Positions 1-9,539 of a DNA stretch of 40,267 nucleotides are shown here, in pieces. Numbering within the stretch: the stretch's first letter is position 1; the number at the start of each line of letters is the position of its first letter. A program made the translations under genes and the position numbers. Under the pieces are notes generated by a model. The model was not told the DNA's origin, searched no databases, and saw only the letters and a list, made by a program, of their open reading frames with translations. The stretch is from contig JAUCBJ010001749.1 in the NCBI GenBank assembly GCA_032718475.1, positions 1 to 40,267 on the forward strand, written 5' to 3'. The stretch is from Nemertoderma westbladi. Taxonomy: Eukaryota; Xenacoelomorpha; Nemertodermatida; Nemertodermatidae.

Positions 1-2
1 CT

Positions 3-536
3 TTAGCTATGAATGCTATCCACAAAGAGGATGATCGATTTCTTATCTATAGACGTCAAAAGAAAGAACTACCTGTCCGTTACATCCCCATGAGAGCTAC
101 AGCTGAATGTATTTTACGAGTCCCGCAACATAGATTGAGTAGGTTGATGGTAGATCGTCGAGTTACGTCGCAAAAGAAAGAACTTAACTTCTTAAGATTC
201 AGTATTCCGGGGAGAGTGTGTGGCCTTGCGACATTGAATATCAAGAGACGACAGTTAGCTAATGACTGGGGCATCATTTACGAGGGGAAACTGTGGCCCA
301 AGATGTTGATCAGCCGGGAGGCGTGGTTGTCTGATAGAGTGGCTCAGAGTTGGAGAGATAAGCGAAGTCGCATCGTTGATTTAGCGAAGGGAGATGCGCC
401 AAAAAAGAGAAACAGACGCGGGCTGTCGTCCCCACCGAATCCACGTCCGAAATGGTACGGCCTTATGGACGACATGTCGGGAACAAGTGGAGGCAAATAC
501 AAACCGGGTTATGTAGAACAAAATTATATCAGTTGA
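3..536 (+). CDS. Unrecognised protein, C-terminal part (last exon)
   Basis: The frame is open from the window edge to a stop at 534-536, so at most the last ~178 residues are visible. An AG at positions 5-6 after a short pyrimidine stretch could be a splice acceptor, making this the terminal exon; the ATG at 9 is therefore probably internal. The visible protein is basic and hydrophilic, with no transmembrane segment or signal peptide. It has a central run rich in Arg, Lys and Trp (around residues 75-125 from that ATG) and a Gly/Ser/Pro-rich tail. I do not recognise the family and assign no function. That it is a real gene is supported by near-even codon use, sharply different from the AT-rich flanks, and by a poly(A) signal 114 bp after the stop. 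Confidence 0.6.
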   Translation, partial: LAMNAIHKEDDRFLIYRRQKKELPVRYIPMRATAECILRVPQHRLSRLMVDRRVTSQKKELNFLRFSIPGRVCGLATLNIKRRQLANDWGIIYEGKLWPKMLISREAWLSDRVAQSWRDKRSRIVDLAKGDAPKKRNRRGLSSPPNPRPKWYGLMDDMSGTSGGKYKPGYVEQNYIS

Positions 537-649
537 TCGTTGGGCCATGATAAACTACTATTATGAACAGTGTGTGTGTAAGATAGGTTGGGTATCGAAA
601 TATAATTCATCGCCCTATATACAGTAGTGTACTTATTAATAATTGAAAT

Positions 650-655
650 AATAAA
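650..655 (+). promoter_or_regulatory. Polyadenylation signal AATAAA for the 5' edge gene
   Basis: An exact AATAAA hexamer lies 114 bp after the stop codon of the first gene, in AT-rich sequence. This is a normal 3' UTR length and marks the probable transcript end. Confidence 0.5.
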
Positions 656-690
656 TTATATTAAATATAAATGAATTAAATGATGTACAT

Positions 691-985
691 GCCGCTTTGT
701 CAAGTGGTGATATCGCACAGCTTTACAGGGAAGACCCCTGGTTCGATCCATAAATTGGGCAGCACCGATTGCGTTTAGGCATAGCGCTTTAAACGCATTG
801 AGACAGAATTAGCCCAAGCCGGGGTTTCATCCTTGACTGGTCGATAAATGGGACCCAAGGTTATAATTTCGAAAACGGAGAGGAACGGTTTACTACAGTG
901 CCGTGGAAGATTGTTCTTGGTGGTGAACGGGCTTTCCTTGGCTTAATAATGAGAGCGCTTCTCACATTCATTGCTGTAATTAAAT
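691..985 (+). mobile_element. tRNA-derived SINE (approximate limits)
   Basis: The first ~75 bp carry an RNA polymerase III internal promoter: an A-box-like TGTCAAGTGGTGA near 699 and a near-canonical B box GGTTCGATCC at 740-749. The spacing is that of a tRNA head. The acceptor and T stems do not pair, so this is not a working tRNA gene. A non-tRNA body of about 220 bp of moderate GC follows and ends at an AT-rich TTAATTAAGTAATTA tail. That structure is typical of a SINE. No clear target-site duplication was found, and only one copy is in this window, so the right edge is uncertain. Confidence 0.5.
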
Positions 986-1311
986 TAATTAAGTAATTAT
1001 AGGGTTAACTGCTGTATGATTACTTTATTTCGGACTTTATACAAGATTTCATACAGTAATCATTGTTGTGGTCATTATTGTGTTATCGGCCTAATATCTT
1101 GTAAATTACTATGTATTGGTAATTTAATTCCACAAATAGTAACATTATTTGGCGACGAAAATGATGCTGCTCTTATCTACTGTATACAGCACAGTAGCTC
1201 TTTTAAAGGAATGCCTTTGTAGTTTTTCTTGCAGTCTCGCAATGGCATGAGAGTAAACAGAAATGGAAATGAGACTGGAGGATGCGATTATGTATTTCTA
1301 GTCAATATATA

Positions 1312-1391
1312 CGGATTGGATTGTATTCTACAGTATCAATGTATTCGGATCAATGTATATTCGGATTGGATTGTATTCTATCAATGTATTC
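1312..1391. repeat. 50-bp tandem duplication, two partial copies
   Basis: CGGATTGGATTGTATTCTA followed by ATCAATGTATTC occurs twice, starting at 1312 and 1362. The second copy has lost four bases. This is a small local duplication. Confidence 0.75.
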
Positions 1392-2835
1392 AGCAGCACC
1401 ACCAATTATAATTATTCTGCCAATTACAGTACTCGATTGTCAAAGATCCAACGACTCACGGAGTAGGCCTATAGGTGTCTCCGCTCTACGTACGTAGTGC
1501 CACAAAGTATTGGACTTCTATTACTACATAAAATACAGTATTTATTTCAAGTTTTGGGATTTTGTCCTAAGCCCCATATAAATAATAATATATAGTTAGT
1601 TATATTCATGGTTACAAATGATTGGAAACGTGACGCAGATCTGCCGTATTGTAATAATATCACAAGCCTAAGCCAAATATTCCCAGGTAATATAATATTT
1701 GTCACTAACCAGGGATATTGATATTATAATGTACAAAATATGGTCTGGAATACATCCACAAAATGTTGCCTTTCACTTATAGGTGTAGGGAGGCCTTATA
1801 CATACAGTAATATATTGTTCTATAATGACACTCAACTCAGTCTTTGTCAATGGGCAGTGCAGTAGTAGGTGTGTCTGCCACCAATATGTACTGCACGGAT
1901 CATTTGGCATGCAAAACAATACATTGATAACTTTATTAGTCTTTTCAACTAAATAAAGTATATTATTAATATGGTACGGTACCTACAGTACTGCAGGCAT
2001 ACGTTGTGTAAGCACCTTTAACACATCTTTCTACTAGTATAAGGGGGTGGGGGGGCTACAGTATTTTACATATATCCATTTTTGACGGAAAATAAAATGA
2101 TGTTTTTCATCCACATACAGTAGTTGTTGTATATTATTGAGTGTGCAGTTTGGAGTGACAAATGACCAAAAATTTATAACAGTTTATGTTGCAGATTTAT
2201 TCATTCAGAAAAAGTTCGCGACTTAGTGATGTTCCAGAATAATTTATTTACCTGACCTATAAGCTGTGATTCAATGAGAAATTAATATTTTTTTTATAGT
2301 AATAAAGCAAACATTGGTTGCTACAGTACAGTAGGCCTATATATTGGAACTATACGTAGCATCCAATTTTTAAATATCTCAAAGATAGCACGATGTAGGC
2401 CTTCAGTAGATGCAGGTAATTAAAATATACAATTTAACTTCTTGGAAATAAAAAATTTAGACTAATGTTAACGAAGATGTTTCACATAATTAAGTTTAGG
2501 ATGGATGTTTGCCGAAACCGCAGTATTACTGTATAATTAATTATCATTTAGTAGTTATGCATACATACTGCAGTACCTGATAAGCCTTTCCGTTCAGTTT
2601 TTGTTCGCTAATCTGATAATATTTGACTACGTCAAAGTTGCTCAGTTGGTTTATTTCTCGCTAACATGAGTGAGTAATTGATTATTCATAAATTCTGCAA
2701 ATATGGCATACTTTACGTTGGCTACATATACTGTATATAAATAGTTAAATTTTCCAAACCAAATATTAGTATATTTATTTAATTGTAGGCCTAGTGTATT
2801 TATACAGCGTATAAATATTTCTGTCAGATCGGAAC

Positions 2836-2867
2836 AAGGCGTCCTAAACTAAAGTTTAGGACGCCTT
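2836..2867. repeat. 15-bp-arm hairpin with a 2-nt centre
   Basis: AAGGCGTCCTAAACT is followed, after AA, by its exact reverse complement. The flanks do not pair. It could be a remnant of a foldback element or a hairpin-forming site; no function can be read from it. Confidence 0.7.
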
Positions 2868-3504
2868 TGCCTTTTGACATTAGGCAAGTACCATAGTGAC
2901 AAGTACCACACTAGCGGAGTGACATTAAACAGGAATGTGCCTGGATAAGAACGTGCCTGTAATACTGTATAAGCTATAAGGTTCAGGAATAACTGCTGCT
3001 CGACTGGTAAAATTCTGTATTAACGGATAGGCCTACACCTTTTCAAATGATTGTACACAGTAGCTAAAGAATGAAAGCGAAAATATAATTTTATGTCTCA
3101 CCCAGTAAGGGGGGAGGTGGAGGGTGAAACTATCTGCATTTCATACCATATCTCATTTTAAGATTTATATAAAAATTAGGGTTTTGGGGACGTACAGTAC
3201 CTGCATTAATACACTATTCAAGGACATATACACGTATACCCTACTGTCGTGTTTCAGTTTCAAAACGATGTTTGTTCCAGTATTATGATTATCCCGCTGA
3301 ATCTCTTAGATTATGACTTTGGGTTCGTGTTACAAGGAAGTTTTAATTATGGTTGAGGACTGACCCCATCTAACCCCAACCAAAATAATAAACCGAATAC
3401 CTCACAAAGCCATTTAAAGCACTGAAGTACGTTAGGCAGCCAAATGAGGTAGTCAGGTTACAGTGTAAATATCAGCACAGCAGTATCAGTAATATCAGTA
3501 TGTA

Positions 3505-4440
3505 ATACCGGTCTGCCGGTACACTGTACAGCAGAATGGATGGAGGCAAAGATTCCTGAAGCCGCATTGTACTGCTTTAACTTACTTTCAGTTTAATGCT
3601 ACCGGTCTGCCGGTACCGTATTTTAACAAAGTCAAGGTCACATCACATTCAACCATTCCAGCATTTGTCTGTCTGTCTATTGCAATTACAGAATTCTTAC
3701 AATCTGACAATTACCTACTGTATTACCGGTACCGGCATACCGGCTGACCGGTACTAAATTCACAATTACCTGAATACCAGAATGTCAAAATTTGTGCTGC
3801 AGTGCTGATAGTCAGATAGTTCGCAGTACCATTTGCTGTCCACTCCACAGCAGCACAGACTTCTCTCAGTAGTCAGTGCTGCTGCTGCAGTGGATCTATA
3901 CTGATCTACCAGCCTACCTGCCTACTGCCAGACTGCTGTCAGGCTGTAGTCTCAGTAAGCTGGATGCTGGAGGCTGATGCCTGCATGCAGGCATGGCAGC
4001 ATGGGTGTTGTCAGGTTGTTGTTGTTGATTGCAGCCTTGCAGGTTTCAACCCATAGACTGATAAATGTACTGTAGTTTATGTCTACTAGTCTACTAGTAT
4101 GTTATGCTGTTATGTATGTCACATACTGACATAGCTGCATAGGCCTACATGTTCTGTTCCTGTTCTGTTCACCCACATACAGCTGTACAGTATGTCAGTA
4201 TGTGGGTAAACAGAACCTGAGAACAGGTAAAGATAGGCCCTAATCCATATGTAATCAGATAATACTGGCAGACCGGTACAAACATGTATCCTGCCTGCTA
4301 TCGGTAGACCGCACCGGTACCGGTCAGCCGGTATCTACGGCTGTACGGCATACCAGCATACTACAGTACTACTGTACTGGCGTACGGTATCAGATCAGAA
4401 TCTAATAGGCCTACAGTTACAGTCTGACAGTACCGGTACC
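3505..4440. repeat. Cluster of ACCGGT / GCCGGTA words in both orientations
   Basis: Variants of ACCGGTCTGCCGGTA occur near 3507, 3600, 3725-3752, 4265, 4300-4332 and 4430. Some are direct, some inverted, and several are themselves palindromic (ACCGGT, GGTACC). The intervening DNA is rich in CAGTA, CTGC and TACTG words. The pattern matches the word arrays at the ends of the foldback transposons further right, but here I cannot find convincing terminal inverted repeats or a TSD. This may be an old or rearranged member. Confidence 0.45.
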
Positions 4441-4542
4441 ATGGTTCCGGTAATACTAACTGACTAATTCTGTCATTATGCATTAATACAGTACGGAGTT
4501 ATAGTTCATATCCGTACCGACCTGAAAATCCCGCCTCTGTGA

Positions 4543-4710
4543 GCTGTGACCTGCTCCTTTCCCTGATTTCTGGATTTGGTAAAGTGACCGTTTATTGTTT
4601 TGGTTAGAAAAGCCCACCACTGTAACCTGCTCCTTTCTGCCTTTCCGTTAATTAAGTAATGGAGATTAGTTTATTGTTTTGGTTAGAAAACACCACCACT
4701 GTAACACCAT
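4543..4710 (-). repeat. Dispersed ~70-bp core repeat, tandem doublet
   Basis: Read on the minus strand, the core is GGGAAAGGAGCAGGTTACAG, then a short spacer, then TTTTCTAACCAAAACAATAAA. Two staggered copies lie here. The same core is found at 13.6, 31.6, 35.7-35.8 and 36.6 kb, and fragments lie near 11.92 and 19.65 kb. At 13.6 and 36.6 kb it sits exactly in the middle of a foldback element, which suggests it is an internal part of a non-autonomous transposon family. Confidence 0.7.
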
Positions 4711-4806
4711 CGGTCAGGTCGGTACGCATATGAACGATAACCCAGTACGGTAATCTTGTAATAGAATACCGGTAGCCTAAACTAAATTTCAAATATTTGA
4801 ATTGTC

Positions 4807-6684
4807 ATGGCGGTAAACTATTTGCAACCTCGTGTATACGGCCCAACGAGACATACCTTACACGGGAGCATCGCCGCTCCCACCGTCTCTAAGTCCCAGA
4901 CAAATCGATCTCAAACAGTTTCGGTTCCTCTCACCGACACAACGAAATCCGTATCCGTGAGACCGAGCGTGAGAACTCTGAAACAAACTCGAGGTCGCAT
5001 CCAACCCGGTAAACCAACATACCCCCGAATCACAGAATCAACCGGATTCGACACAAACAGAAACCGACTTTCCTCCAAGTCACTTTCCTGTCCGAGATTG
5101 CGAACTCAAAGTGTCGAAAGCATCGGGAGTCATCGGAGCTTCGCCTCCACCGCGTCCAACCCGCAACGAATACAAACAACATATTTCAGCGTCTTCAATC
5201 GGAAAGACTCTCCTAGTTTCGGCAACGTGGACCAACTCCCCTCCAAGAATCCGTACCCGCGGTACCAGTTGGCCTCCGAAGACGACGACGACTTCCTAAC
5301 GCCGCCGAGTCGCTCGCCGGAGTTCCACTCGTCGCAGGGCTCGCTCAGCAACCTCGCGGGGCTGGAGAGCCCCCCCGCAGCCCGGTTGCGCGTGCCGGAC
5401 CTGCTGGATCGCAGCGCCGACAGCTGCGATCGGCTGCGGTCCCGTTCAGTTACCCCCAATAGTAAGCGGTACCCGCGGTTCTACCAGGGAACCTCGCAGC
5501 ACCGGGAGCGAACACCGGAGTCTCTGAGTTACAGACCAACCAACCTGGAGTCCACCCCGGATGCGCGTTCTAGAACACATGCGAATATAGCCAGATCAAC
5601 GCCGAGTTCTAGAACATTTACGTTAGAGACACCGCCGAGTTCTAGAATGTACGATGTCGCCGTTTCGCCGACACCAACCACCGATACAACTACGCACTCG
5701 GCTGCTGGAGGCGTATCGATGCGGTACCCGCCATGGAATTCAGAAGCGTTCTACCGGAACAGAATCCATCGTATCGTAGCGAAACCTTCCACGGCTGAGA
5801 TGGAACTAAGTTCCCATCAACTCAGTGTTCTAGAATCCGCCTATAAGCTGAATAAATGCCCAGATACTGACGAACTATCAATTCTGTCCGAGAAAGCAAA
5901 CATGTCTACTTCTCTGGTTAAAGTGAGTAAATTTTATATCCCCATTTATGTCCCTTAGTACATGTACTTTAGTAAGTTTCTCTCTACCACCAAGACTATT
6001 AACCTTCCTTTAATGCTGAACTAATAGGGGATTGATAATAAAAGTTTAGGTTCAATCAAACCAGCAAAAATAGTAGGCCTATACCGGAACCACAAAAAAC
6101 ACGAAATGTCAGCGTACGAGATGAGATTTAATTTCATTCATGGAGACATAATGGTTTATGTTTCAACAAAATATAAACAATTACAAACCAATATTGTATT
6201 CGATTTAGTTTTTTCCTGAAACAACCAGTTAAATTGTATTATAATTTTATTAAATAATAATTATTATTTCTACCAAACCCGCATTGATAACAATATGGGC
6301 AATTATTGTTTGATAATAACATCTTCCGGTTCAGGGTACACTAAATGCAAACTTCGGTAATCAAATATGGAGGGAAAGAGATTAATAATATCCAGTAAAC
6401 AACATTGTCCGACACGCTAACAGTGATTGGAACACAGAGGATCTGTCATAACCTTTGGAGACTATCACGTTGACAAATAATATAAGTTATTGTTTAATAT
6501 ATAATAATAATATCACAATATTTATCTCTACCGCTAATCGAGTCAGAAAGCGTTTTATTCGCACTTTAATTTCAAGTCTCTTTATTTTATTTTTTAGACG
6601 TGGTACGAGAATAAATTATCCGAATGGCGTCGCAGAGAAGGTCTCCCAGCCCGGGGCTCTTCTGTGTTCGATCGCTTCCGGTGA
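4807..6684 (+). CDS. hopx: Hopx-like homeobox protein, two exons (4807-5922 and 6598-6684)
   Basis: Joining the two exons gives 400 residues. An in-frame TGA nine bases upstream (4798-4800) makes ATG 4807 the first possible start. Residues 1-330 are a Ser/Pro/Thr/Arg-rich, apparently disordered region. A divergent homeodomain occupies about 335-390: helix 1 near HQLSVLESAY, helix 2 near DELSILSEKA, and helix 3 TWYENKLSEWRRREGLP followed by SSV. That tail matches the signature end of vertebrate HOPX (W-F-K-Q-R-L-A-x-W-R-R-S-E-G-L-P). The splice junction is phase 0: donor GTGAGT at 5923, acceptor TTTTTTAG before 6598, cutting helix 3 between Lys372 and Thr373. Vertebrate HOPX is about 73 residues, regulates SRF-dependent and other transcription, and is thought not to bind DNA; here homeodomain Asn51 is present (Asn377). 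Predicted nuclear. Family assignment is strong; the role of the long N-terminus is unknown. Confidence 0.85.
5923..6597 (+). other. Intron of the Hopx-like gene
   Basis: 675 bp, beginning GTGAGT and ending in a long T-rich tract plus AG. It contains no open frame of note and is strongly AT-rich. Its position inside helix 3 of the homeodomain fits the exon structure expected of HOPX genes. Confidence 0.85.
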
Positions 6685-6774
6685 GACTCTTCCGGTGTGT
6701 ATCGCTTCCGGTGAGACTCTTCCGGTGTGTATCGCTTCCGGTGAGACTCTTCCGGTGTGTATCGCTTCCGGTGA
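6671..6774 (+). repeat. 30-bp tandem repeat spanning the Hopx stop codon
   Basis: ATCGCTTCCGGTGAGACTCT followed by TCCGGTGTGT occurs in three full copies plus a 14-bp fourth, almost without mismatch. The first copy contains the last codons and the TGA (6682-6684) of the Hopx-like gene; the others lie in the 3' UTR. Each unit also contains CCG-GTGAGA, a good 5' splice-site match. Because the unit is a multiple of three, other frames stay open across it. Confidence 0.9.
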
Positions 6775-6937
6775 TCGATCGACTCCCCGCGAAGGCAATC
6801 GGTTTCCGTTGAAGGGTAGAATGGAATTCTCTGGTGTTATGTCTGTTTCCGGTGACGGTTGGGTTATTGACTCCCAACTCTATGGTGCTACACCGGAATA
6901 TCTCCATTGTATTTCCCTTGCCTTTATTTATTTGACC

Positions 6938-6943
6938 AATAAA
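6938..6943 (+). promoter_or_regulatory. Polyadenylation signal AATAAA of the Hopx-like gene
   Basis: An exact AATAAA lies 254 bp after the Hopx stop, at the boundary between moderate-GC 3' UTR-like sequence and AT-rich intergenic DNA. It is the most likely transcript end. Confidence 0.55.
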
Positions 6944-6959
6944 CTCACGAAGTAGCCTA

Positions 6960-8255
6960 TATAGTAGCGTTCTATTGCTTTGGCCGCCTTTAGTTGTGGG
7001 GTATTGGACGGACGGGGTCGGTTTTTATTTTATTTTTTTCAGACAACTATAATTCAAGTGCTCATTACATTCCGTAATTTTTTAGTTAAATTTTATTTAT
7101 ATTTGGAATAAGAATTGTGTTTATTTAACAACAATACGACCGCTAATCAAAGTAAAATAATATTATTGATAATATTTCTTTATAGTAATTAAAAATTTTT
7201 TAGTAAGTAATCTTTAGTTCCATTTAACAAAATAGATGGAGGGGGGGGGGGGGGGGGGGTCCCTTTAAAAACAGTTTTTATTACTAGAAATAGATAAATA
7301 ATCAAGATTATATATCATCATAATACGAATTTAGGGATGATCTGTTAGTACACTAGTGTCCCTTAACGGGATCCCGGTGAAAAATCCAATCCCGATCCCG
7401 ATCCCGACTTTTTTTTGGAACGGGATTCCGAAGTATAAATAGTGAAGTAAATATCTTAATATCCGATGAATAGTTGCTAGTTAGTTGAACCAGAAGAGAA
7501 TGTCAGTAAAACATCCAGAAATCAACTATAATTAAATTGTAATATAACTTTATCTTACTAATAGTTCAGAAGTGTAGACGGCCTCAGTACACCAACCGAG
7601 TATTTACGCTGGCAGGGAATGTATATTTTCTTATTATTCTAATAAATACGAATTAAGTCGTTAACGTATTGGTGAGTTAACGAGTTGGGGAGCGTAATTT
7701 AAAATGCATATCATTTTATAAACATTTTTTTTCATTGCCTCGTCATTTTAAATGTTCTGTTGGCTTATTTACGCCTTTAATATAAATCGCCGTTTCATTA
7801 GTAATACAAACCTTTAATTTATCGTTTTGATTATAAATAATAATTGAACTGATTTCCCTGCAAACTGAATTCATCGCAGTGCATTTAATAAAATGATATA
7901 CAATAATTAATTACCAACAAATATCATTACCAAATGCCACTTATGTAACACTTTGGTTTGTATCATTTAGTTTATATTTATTATAGTAATTTATTTGGTA
8001 GATGGTTTATAGCCAACAATAATTTAATGGGTGCTTATCTCAATTTGTATTAAATAATTACTTAAATTAGCTTTGTGTGTTACAGTTCTTTGTAGTCCGC
8101 CTAGCAGCCGGGATTATTGGGCAAAAAAGTGTTAGTGATGTGATGTTATAATTATTTAAACACGATAATGCTATAAAAGAATTCTCAATTAATTGGAAAA
8201 AATTCGCAGATTATAGTTTGATTTTCGTCGCCTCCGTAATAAATAAATAAATATG
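6960..8255. other. AT-rich intergenic DNA
   Basis: No coding signal. It holds an 18-nt poly-G run near 7242-7259 and a short CCCGATC triplet array near 7390-7410, next to an inverted CGGGAT word; otherwise it is simple AT-rich sequence. Confidence 0.6.
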
Positions 8256-8260
8256 CGTAT

Positions 8261-9530
8261 TCATATATGGGTTGACGCTTGACGACTTGTCTACTCGAGC
8301 AACCGATACATATATGGGTTGACGCTTGACGACTTGTCTACTCGAGCAACCGATTCATATATGGGTTGACGCTTGACGACTTGTCTACTCGAGCAACCGA
8401 TACATATATGGGTTGACGCTTGACGACTTGTCTACTCGAGCAACCGATTCATATATGGGTTGACGCTTGACGACTTGTCTACTCGAGCAACCGATACATA
8501 TATGGGTTGACGCTTGACGACTTGTCTACTCGAACAACCGATACATATATGGGTTGACGCTTGACGACTTGTCTACTCGAGCAACCGATACATAAAATAT
8601 GGGTTGACGCTTGACGACTTGTTTACTCGAGCAACCGATACATATATGGGTTGACGCTTGACGACTTGTCTACTCGAGTAACCGATACATATATGGGTTG
8701 ACGCTTGACGACTTGTCTACTCGAGCAACCGATACATATATGGGTTGACGCTTGACGACTTGTCTACTCGAGCAACCGATACATATATGGGTTGACGCTT
8801 GACGACTTGTCTACTCGAGCAACCGATACATATAAGGGTTGACGCTTGACGACTTGTCTACTCGAGCAACCGATACATATATGGGTTGACGCTTGACGAC
8901 TTGTTTACTCGAGCAACCGATACATATATGGGTTGACGCTTGACGACTTGTCTACTCGAGCAACCGATTCATATATGGGTTGACGCTTGACGACTTGTCT
9001 ACTCGAGCAACCGATACATATATGGGTTGACGCTTGACGACTTGTTTACTCGAGCAACCGATACATATATGGGTTGACGCTTGACGACTTGTCTACTCGA
9101 GCAACCGATACATATATGGGTTGACGCTTGACTACTTGTCTACTCGAGCAACCGATACATATATGGGTTGACGCTTGACTACTTGTCTACTCGAACAACC
9201 TATACATATATGGGTTGACGCTTGACTACTTGTCTACTCGAGCAACCGATACATATATGGGTTGACGCTTGACGACTTGTCTACTCGAGCAACCGATACA
9301 TATAAGGGTTGACGCTTGACGACTTGTCTACTCGAGCAACCGATACATATATGGGTTGACGCTTGACGACTTGTCTACTCGAGCAACCGATACATATAAG
9401 GGTTGACGCTTGACGACTTGTCTACTCGAGCAACCGATACATATATGGGTTGACGCTTGACGACTTGTCTACTCGAGCTTCCGATACATATATGGGTTGA
9501 CGCTTGACGACTTGTCTACTCGAGCAACCG
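8261..9530. repeat. 47-bp minisatellite, about 27 copies
   Basis: The unit begins CATATATGGGTTGACGCTTG and ends CTCGAGCAACCGATA, so nearly every copy has an XhoI site. Copies are almost identical. Variants include GATTCAT versus GATACAT at the unit junction (alternating in the first six units), CATAAGG for CATATGG, GACTACTTG for GACGACTTG in three neighbouring units, and one unit with extra bases at 8590. Low divergence implies recent amplification. All frames carry stops, so it is not coding. Confidence 0.95.
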
Positions 9531-9539
9531 CCCCTTTAT

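Larger units (their letters stand above)
1000..3500. other. AT-rich intergenic DNA without a recognisable gene
   Basis: Only short, unconvincing open frames occur here. The stretch holds a 50-bp tandem duplication, a near-perfect hairpin at 2836-2867, several TAGGCCTA palindromes and a short G-rich run near 2045. I see no coding signal, RNA gene or promoter. Confidence 0.6.

Noticed and set aside
691-765. A functional tRNA gene
   Set aside because: A and B boxes are present, but the acceptor and T stems do not pair and a ~220-bp body follows, so a SINE fits better.
6455-6955. 166-codon frame with ASGETLPVCI repeats
   Set aside because: It reads through the intron end, the Hopx exon 2 in the wrong phase and the 30-bp repeat; the Hopx phase is strongly preferred.
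8261-9530. CRISPR-like array
   Set aside because: Units are continuous 47-mers with no variable spacers, in an animal genome.
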